Assembly: GCA_028289345.1 (NCBI GenBank)
Contig: JANQQL010000050.1
Location: 328,370 to 392,369, forward strand
Length of the DNA stretch: 64,000 nucleotides
Source: Planctomycetota bacterium
Lineage (GTDB): Bacteria > Planctomycetota > B15-G4 > SIAN01
Direction: 5' to 3'
In this document: one piece after another, positions 59,686-64,000 of the stretch
Numbering within the stretch: the stretch's first letter is position 1
Layout of the letters: each line of letters opens with the position of its first letter
Translations under genes and position numbers: made by a program
The notes under the pieces: generated by a model
What the model was told of the DNA's origin: nothing
Database searches by the model: none
Seen by the model: the letters and a program-made list of their open reading frames with translations, nothing else

Positions 59686-61623
59686 ATGCTTTCGAGAATC
59701 GCGATCCCCGCCATGGCCTTCACTCTGTTTGCCTCGTCGCTCGCCCAGGCCCACAGCCTCGGTCTCCAGGTCGGCCACTGCCAGCAGCCCGAGGCTCTGG
59801 AGGACGTCCTGCTCCTGCACCTGAACAATCAGACGGATCTTCAGGAGCTAACCATTACCCCCGAGGGAGAGTGGGCGGTGGTGGCCGATTCGTTTTCGGT
59901 GTTCAGTGACGGGTTTCCGGCGCTGGCCAAGATCATTGTCGAGGACTACCGGGTGCTGGGTTACGAGATCGACGTGATTGCGGTTTCGCGCACCGGTGGC
60001 TGGATCGTGATTGCCGAGTCCCAGTGGTACCAAGAAGGCGTGGTCGGTCACGACGCGTTGTTGGCGGATCTGATTCAAGAGCGTGTCTCCGGCGGCAATC
60101 GCATCAATGAACTGGTGTTCGATGCAGATGGCGACGGATTCACTCTGGTGTCTGGCAATTGGGACTACTCGGTGAAGATGCCGCGGGACCTGTTCGACGC
60201 GATCCTCGAGAAAGGGCCTTCGCGCCGTCAGATTCAGCGCATTGCCATGGACCCCCAGGGCAACTGGGGACTCATGGCGGGGAACTGGTTCGCCGCCAGC
60301 GGTGTGCGCTCCACTTGCTACAAGTGGGTGCGCTCGTTTCAAGAAAACTGGTGGACTTTGGATCACCTTGCGTTGGGGCCGGAGGGGGACTGGGTGCTTT
60401 ACTCCCACGGCGACTATGCGCCGGATCCCACCTCGACGATCGACCGACTGGAGTACGGTCTGCCGTATGTCGACGATCAAGGCACGATCCAGGATGGCAA
60501 TATTTGGGAGCGCATGCGCGATCTGGACGTCCCCGGCGTCACCCTCGCGGTCATCGAGAACAACCAGGTGATGTGGGCGCGTACTTATGGGGAGTTGCAG
60601 GCCGGAACTCAGCGATTCGTGCGCTCGGACTCGCCGTTCGACGCCGCCTCATTGAGCAAGTTCGTGGCGGCCTTCACTTTGATGCACATGCGAGATGATC
60701 GCTCCATCGATCTGGAACTGGACACCACTCTCCTCGAAGTCGTGAGCAGCGGCATCTTTCCCAATCCCCTCCTGGGCTGGATGTTCCTTTCCAAGTTTGC
60801 GCGAGGTCAGGACACCCCCGCGGACTTGATCACGTTGCGTCAGCTGTTGAGCCACTCGGCATGCCTTCGTCCTCATGCGACCACCAAGCTCGAGCCTTGG
60901 TACCCGGTGCCGAACATGATTCAGATGCTGCTGGGCTTCGACTGCAAAGACGGGTCTTGTTCCTACCCGACCAATCGCTGGGTGCGCTATGACCCGGACA
61001 TCTTGGATGATGGCGGCCTCTGCCTGCCGGGGCAGGCGTACGACTACTCGGGTGGTGGATTCCTGGTCGCGCAAGCGATGGGAGAAACTCTCTCCGGGAT
61101 CGAACTGGAGGACTACGCGGAGCAGTTTGTGTTCGAGCCGCTGGGAATGGACGACACCACGTTCCGTCAGCCGTTGGAGGAAAAGTACGAGGCACGGGCG
61201 GCGGAGCCTCACATCGATGGCGTTCTTCTCGGCTATCGGCCGTTCTACCCCTGGGCGGCCGGAGGCGGTCTCTACACCACAGCTCGAGATCTTGCTCAGA
61301 TGGTGCTGGTCATGATCAACACCGGAGTGACGTTGAGCGGGACGCGACTGCTCCAGAGCGACAGCGCTCTTGCCATGATGACCAAGCAGGCAGCCGGCGC
61401 CAACTACGGGCTCGGGCTGAGCCTCTCCGACAGTCCCGTCAGTCCTCTCAACGACGAATGGTTCGCCCATACCGGCGCCCACGACGAAGCGTCCACACGC
61501 TTGGCCGGCTCTCCGGGCCGCGGCGAAGGGATTGTGTTCTTGATCAATTCCGGTGGCGACAACGCCGACCAGCTTCGCAAAGAGCTTTACGACTCGTTCA
61601 AGAGCATTCGCGGTTGGAACTGA
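59686..61623 (+). CDS. Secreted serine beta-lactamase-family hydrolase with long N-terminal domain
   Basis: A 645-residue exported protein. ATG 59686 has AAGGAG nine bases upstream and encodes a signal peptide ending SSLAQAHS. Residues ~25-260 contain WD/PQQ-like strand repeats (DLQELTITPEGEWAVVADSF, RTGGWIVIAES, PQGNWGLMAGNWF, GPEGDWVLYSHGDY), about five blades. The catalytic domain has SLSK (in DAASLSKFVAAFTLM) and YDYSGGGFLVAQ, the S-x-x-K and Y-x-S motifs of class C-like serine hydrolases, with LSHSACLRPHAT between. The substrate (peptide, ester or beta-lactam) is unknown. Confidence 0.88.
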   Translation: MLSRIAIPAMAFTLFASSLAQAHSLGLQVGHCQQPEALEDVLLLHLNNQTDLQELTITPEGEWAVVADSFSVFSDGFPALAKIIVEDYRVLGYEIDVIAVSRTGGWIVIAESQWYQEGVVGHDALLADLIQERVSGGNRINELVFDADGDGFTLVSGNWDYSVKMPRDLFDAILEKGPSRRQIQRIAMDPQGNWGLMAGNWFAASGVRSTCYKWVRSFQENWWTLDHLALGPEGDWVLYSHGDYAPDPTSTIDRLEYGLPYVDDQGTIQDGNIWERMRDLDVPGVTLAVIENNQVMWARTYGELQAGTQRFVRSDSPFDAASLSKFVAAFTLMHMRDDRSIDLELDTTLLEVVSSGIFPNPLLGWMFLSKFARGQDTPADLITLRQLLSHSACLRPHATTKLEPWYPVPNMIQMLLGFDCKDGSCSYPTNRWVRYDPDILDDGGLCLPGQAYDYSGGGFLVAQAMGETLSGIELEDYAEQFVFEPLGMDDTTFRQPLEEKYEARAAEPHIDGVLLGYRPFYPWAAGGGLYTTARDLAQMVLVMINTGVTLSGTRLLQSDSALAMMTKQAAGANYGLGLSLSDSPVSPLNDEWFAHTGAHDEASTRLAGSPGRGEGIVFLINSGGDNADQLRKELYDSFKSIRGWN

Positions 61624-62036
61624 TTCCGGGGTTCCATGGCTGGATGGGGAAGACCATGCTTCCACAGATTCGTTCGAATCACCGAGTCGATCTTCGACAT
61701 CCGGCCGAGGGTCTGTTTGTCATGAGACATTCCGGTCGCATCCGCAACGCGACCAACATCCGGCAACTGCCGCCCTGGCGCCAAACGCGACGGTCCCTGA
61801 TTCGAGTCACGGCACGTTTCCGCGGTTCGTAAAGACGCATGTGTGCGGTGCTCGACCTTTCTCTTGGGTGATTGGCCTTTTCTGTCGATCCAAGAGTGTC
61901 GGAAGCCTGGTGCGTTTCCTGATTGACTCCCTAACATGCGCCCGACTTCCTCGTAGGTTCCACTCGACCGAAAGAAGGGGGAAGTCCGATTCGCCGCTCA
62001 ACTCGCCGTCTCCGCAACCGGGAGCCATTCGCCGTG
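61624..62036. other. Intergenic region upstream of 62037 gene
   Basis: About 410 bases with no gene recognised. GGGAG at 62020-62024 is the likely ribosome-binding site of the next gene. No terminator was found after the previous stop. Confidence 0.4.
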
Positions 62037-64000
62037 ATGAGATCCATCGTCTTTTTCAGTGCCTTACTTGTTTCCGCCGCCGCGGTCGCTCAGGAGTCGG
62101 ACGACAAGGAGTCTTCGACCGAGATTGATGCGGGATTGTTGTCCGGTGTTGGGTTTCGATCCATCGGCCCGGCGTTGATGTCGGGACGGATCTCGGACCT
62201 GGCGGTGGATCCCACGCGGCCGAACACCTGGTACGTGTGTGTCGGTTCCGGCGGCATCTTCAAAACCGAGAATGCGGGAACGACCTTCACCCCGATCTTC
62301 GACAACTACGCGTCGTACTCGATCGGCTGCATCGCGCTCGACCCGAGTGTGCCCGACACGGTTTGGGTTGGCACCGGCGAAGCGGTGGGGGGGCGGCACG
62401 TGGGCTTCGGCGACGGCGTGTATCGCAGCCGCGACGGTGGTCGATCATTCCAGAACGTCGGTCTGAAAGAGTCCGAGCACATCGGCAAGATCTTGGTGGA
62501 TCCCCGGAACTCCGACGTGGTGTACGTCGCATCCCAAGGTCCTCTTTGGTCGCCGGGTGGTGAACGGGGTCTCTACAAGACGACCGACGGTGGGCAGAGC
62601 TGGGAGCTGTTGCTTTCGGATGGCCCTTACACCGGGGTCACGGACGTCGTGTTCGACCCTCGCGATCCGGACGTCCTGTACGCGGCAACTCATCAACGTC
62701 ACCGCACGGTCGCCGCACTGATGAACGGCGGTCCCGAATCCGGCATCCACAAATCCATGGACGGCGGTCGCACCTGGCGCAAGCTGGGCAATGGCCTGCC
62801 CGGGGGAGACAAGGGCAAGATCTCGCTAGCCGTGTCTCCCCAGAACCCGGACGTGGTCTACGCCGCCATCGAGCTACCCCAGCGGAAGGGGGGCTTCTGG
62901 CGCTCGCACAACGCCGGCGAGAGCTGGACCAAGCAAAGCGACGTGATCAGCGGGGGCACCGGGCCTCACTACTATCAGGAGATCTGGGCCGATCCCCATC
63001 GCGAGAACGTCCTGTATTTCGCCGACGTCGTCCTGCAGCGCACAGAAGATGGCGGCAAGACGTGGACCCGTCTGCGCAATCGTCGCAAGCACGTGGACAA
63101 TCACGCCGTCGCGTTCCATCCCCACGATCCGGACTTCTTGCTCGTCGGCTGTGATGGTGGCCTGTACAAGTCCTATGACCGAGGCGCGACCTACGACTTC
63201 ACCGAGAACCTGCCCCTGACTCAGTTCTACAAGGTCGACGTCGACTACGACTGGCCGATCTACCACGTGGTCGGCGGGACCCAGGACAACAACACCCAGT
63301 ACGGTCCGACCCGAACCTTGGATCGCCAGGGCATCCGCAACAGCGACTGGAAGATCGTGATCGGCGGAGACGGCCACGACTGCGCCATCGATCCGGTCGA
63401 TCCGAACGTCATCTACTGCGAATCCCAGCAGGGCTACCTGCGGCGCTACGACCGCACCTCGGGCGAATCCATCGGCATCCGGCCCCAGCCGGGCAAGGGA
63501 GAAGACTACTTCCGCTTCAACTGGGACTCGCCGATCCTGATCAGCCCCCATCAGCACACGCGCGTTTACTTCGGTTCCAAACTGCTGCACAAGAGCGAAG
63601 ACCGAGGCGATTCCTGGGAGTCGATCAGTGGCGATCTGTCCCGAGGCCAGAACCGACTGACCATGCCGATCATGGGGCGCACGTGGAGTGTGGACGACAC
63701 CTGGGACCTGTACGCCATGTCTCAGTTCGGCAACATCACCTCGATTAGCGAATCGCCGCTGGTCGAAGGGCTGATCTACGTCGGCACCGACGACGGTCTG
63801 ATTCACGTCACCGAAGACGGGGGGGAGAACTGGCGACGGATCGACAAGATCTACGGCATTCCCCAGTTCGCGTTCGTCAACGACATCAAGGCCGACCTGC
63901 ACGACGCCGACACGGCATACGCCGTGCTCGACAATCACAAGGAGGGGGACTTCGCGCCCTACGTCCTGAAGTCGACCGACCGCGGCCGCACCTGGGAGCC
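62037..64000 (+). CDS. Secreted sortilin/BNR-repeat propeller protein (5' part)
   Basis: The frame stays open to the right edge (654 codons seen). ATG 62037, or GTG 62034 in the same frame, gives a signal peptide MRSIVFFSALLVSAAAVAQ. Many Asp-box (BNR) repeats follow, such as GIFKTENAGTTF, VYRSRDGGRSF, LYKTTDGGQSW, IHKSMDGGRTW, LQRTEDGGKTW and IHVTEDGGENW. This is the VPS10/sortilin-type ten-bladed propeller of exported bacterial proteins annotated as glycosyl hydrolases. The catalytic role is unproven and the C-terminal part is not visible. Confidence 0.9.
   Translation, partial: MRSIVFFSALLVSAAAVAQESDDKESSTEIDAGLLSGVGFRSIGPALMSGRISDLAVDPTRPNTWYVCVGSGGIFKTENAGTTFTPIFDNYASYSIGCIALDPSVPDTVWVGTGEAVGGRHVGFGDGVYRSRDGGRSFQNVGLKESEHIGKILVDPRNSDVVYVASQGPLWSPGGERGLYKTTDGGQSWELLLSDGPYTGVTDVVFDPRDPDVLYAATHQRHRTVAALMNGGPESGIHKSMDGGRTWRKLGNGLPGGDKGKISLAVSPQNPDVVYAAIELPQRKGGFWRSHNAGESWTKQSDVISGGTGPHYYQEIWADPHRENVLYFADVVLQRTEDGGKTWTRLRNRRKHVDNHAVAFHPHDPDFLLVGCDGGLYKSYDRGATYDFTENLPLTQFYKVDVDYDWPIYHVVGGTQDNNTQYGPTRTLDRQGIRNSDWKIVIGGDGHDCAIDPVDPNVIYCESQQGYLRRYDRTSGESIGIRPQPGKGEDYFRFNWDSPILISPHQHTRVYFGSKLLHKSEDRGDSWESISGDLSRGQNRLTMPIMGRTWSVDDTWDLYAMSQFGNITSISESPLVEGLIYVGTDDGLIHVTEDGGENWRRIDKIYGIPQFAFVNDIKADLHDADTAYAVLDNHKEGDFAPYVLKSTDRGRTWE

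Overview
This window is GC-rich DNA from a Gram-negative bacterium and appears to span the chromosome origin region. An LptD-type outer-membrane protein, GyrB of the long Gram-negative type, several sulfatases, an ECF sigma factor coupled to a membrane Ser/Thr kinase, a bacillithiol gene (bshC) and many secreted proteins suggest a member of the Planctomycetota or a related group. That placement is inferred from gene content only. The window is gene-dense, and both ends cut through a gene.

Layout. 1-5 kb: a sulfatase lipoprotein (cut at the left edge), divergent lptD, tatA and a stand-alone MshEN-domain protein. 6-13 kb: a minus-strand replication block running dnaA, dnaN, a DUF721/DciA-like gene and gyrB, with a HExxH lipoprotein after gyrB; recF is absent. 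13.8-19.5 kb: a tight minus-strand operon of sigma-70-family factor, hemW, pyrF, bshC and cysteine desulfurase. 19.9-21.2 kb: a large protein with a C-terminal HPr domain. 21.5-23.3 kb: acylphosphatase, membrane protein and metallophosphoesterase. 23.3-25.8 kb: a 2.5-kb apparently non-coding region with seven parS sites, leading into parB. 27-27.9 kb: a two-gene module of unknown function with a HEPN-like second protein. 28-35 kb: cyclophilin-like isomerase, HNH nuclease, two large secreted proteins with intrinsic terminators, and a DUF374 acyltransferase. 35.3-38.4 kb: DUF72 protein and a MarR/PLP-decarboxylase pair behind a candidate operator. 38.5-45.6 kb: a membrane/arylsulfotransferase-like fusion, then ECF sigma and kinase. 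45.7-64 kb: methyltransferase, two serine beta-lactamase-family proteins, M24 peptidase, two more sulfatases, a PHP/DUF3604 protein, an SSS symporter with a small partner, Dps, and a sortilin-type propeller protein cut at the right edge.

Functional threads. dnaA, dnaN, gyrB, parB and parS together mark the origin-proximal domain. DnaA is unusual: its Walker A start and its box VII arginine finger are altered. The parS sites lie in one cluster between acyP and parB, and no parA is present. A second thread is sulfate-ester chemistry: three sulfatases (one Cys-type, two with Thr at the nucleophile position), an arylsulfotransferase-like domain and an FGE-like domain on a kinase. A third is a repeated, fold-back ~165-bp element found twice, each copy just upstream of a minus-strand gene (dps and the Cys-type sulfatase).

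Starts were chosen by Shine-Dalgarno spacing, overlap with the upstream gene and signal peptides. Several genes therefore start downstream of the longest open frame, and pyrF and hemW lack an obvious standard start. No tRNA, rRNA, CRISPR array or insertion sequence was recognised.
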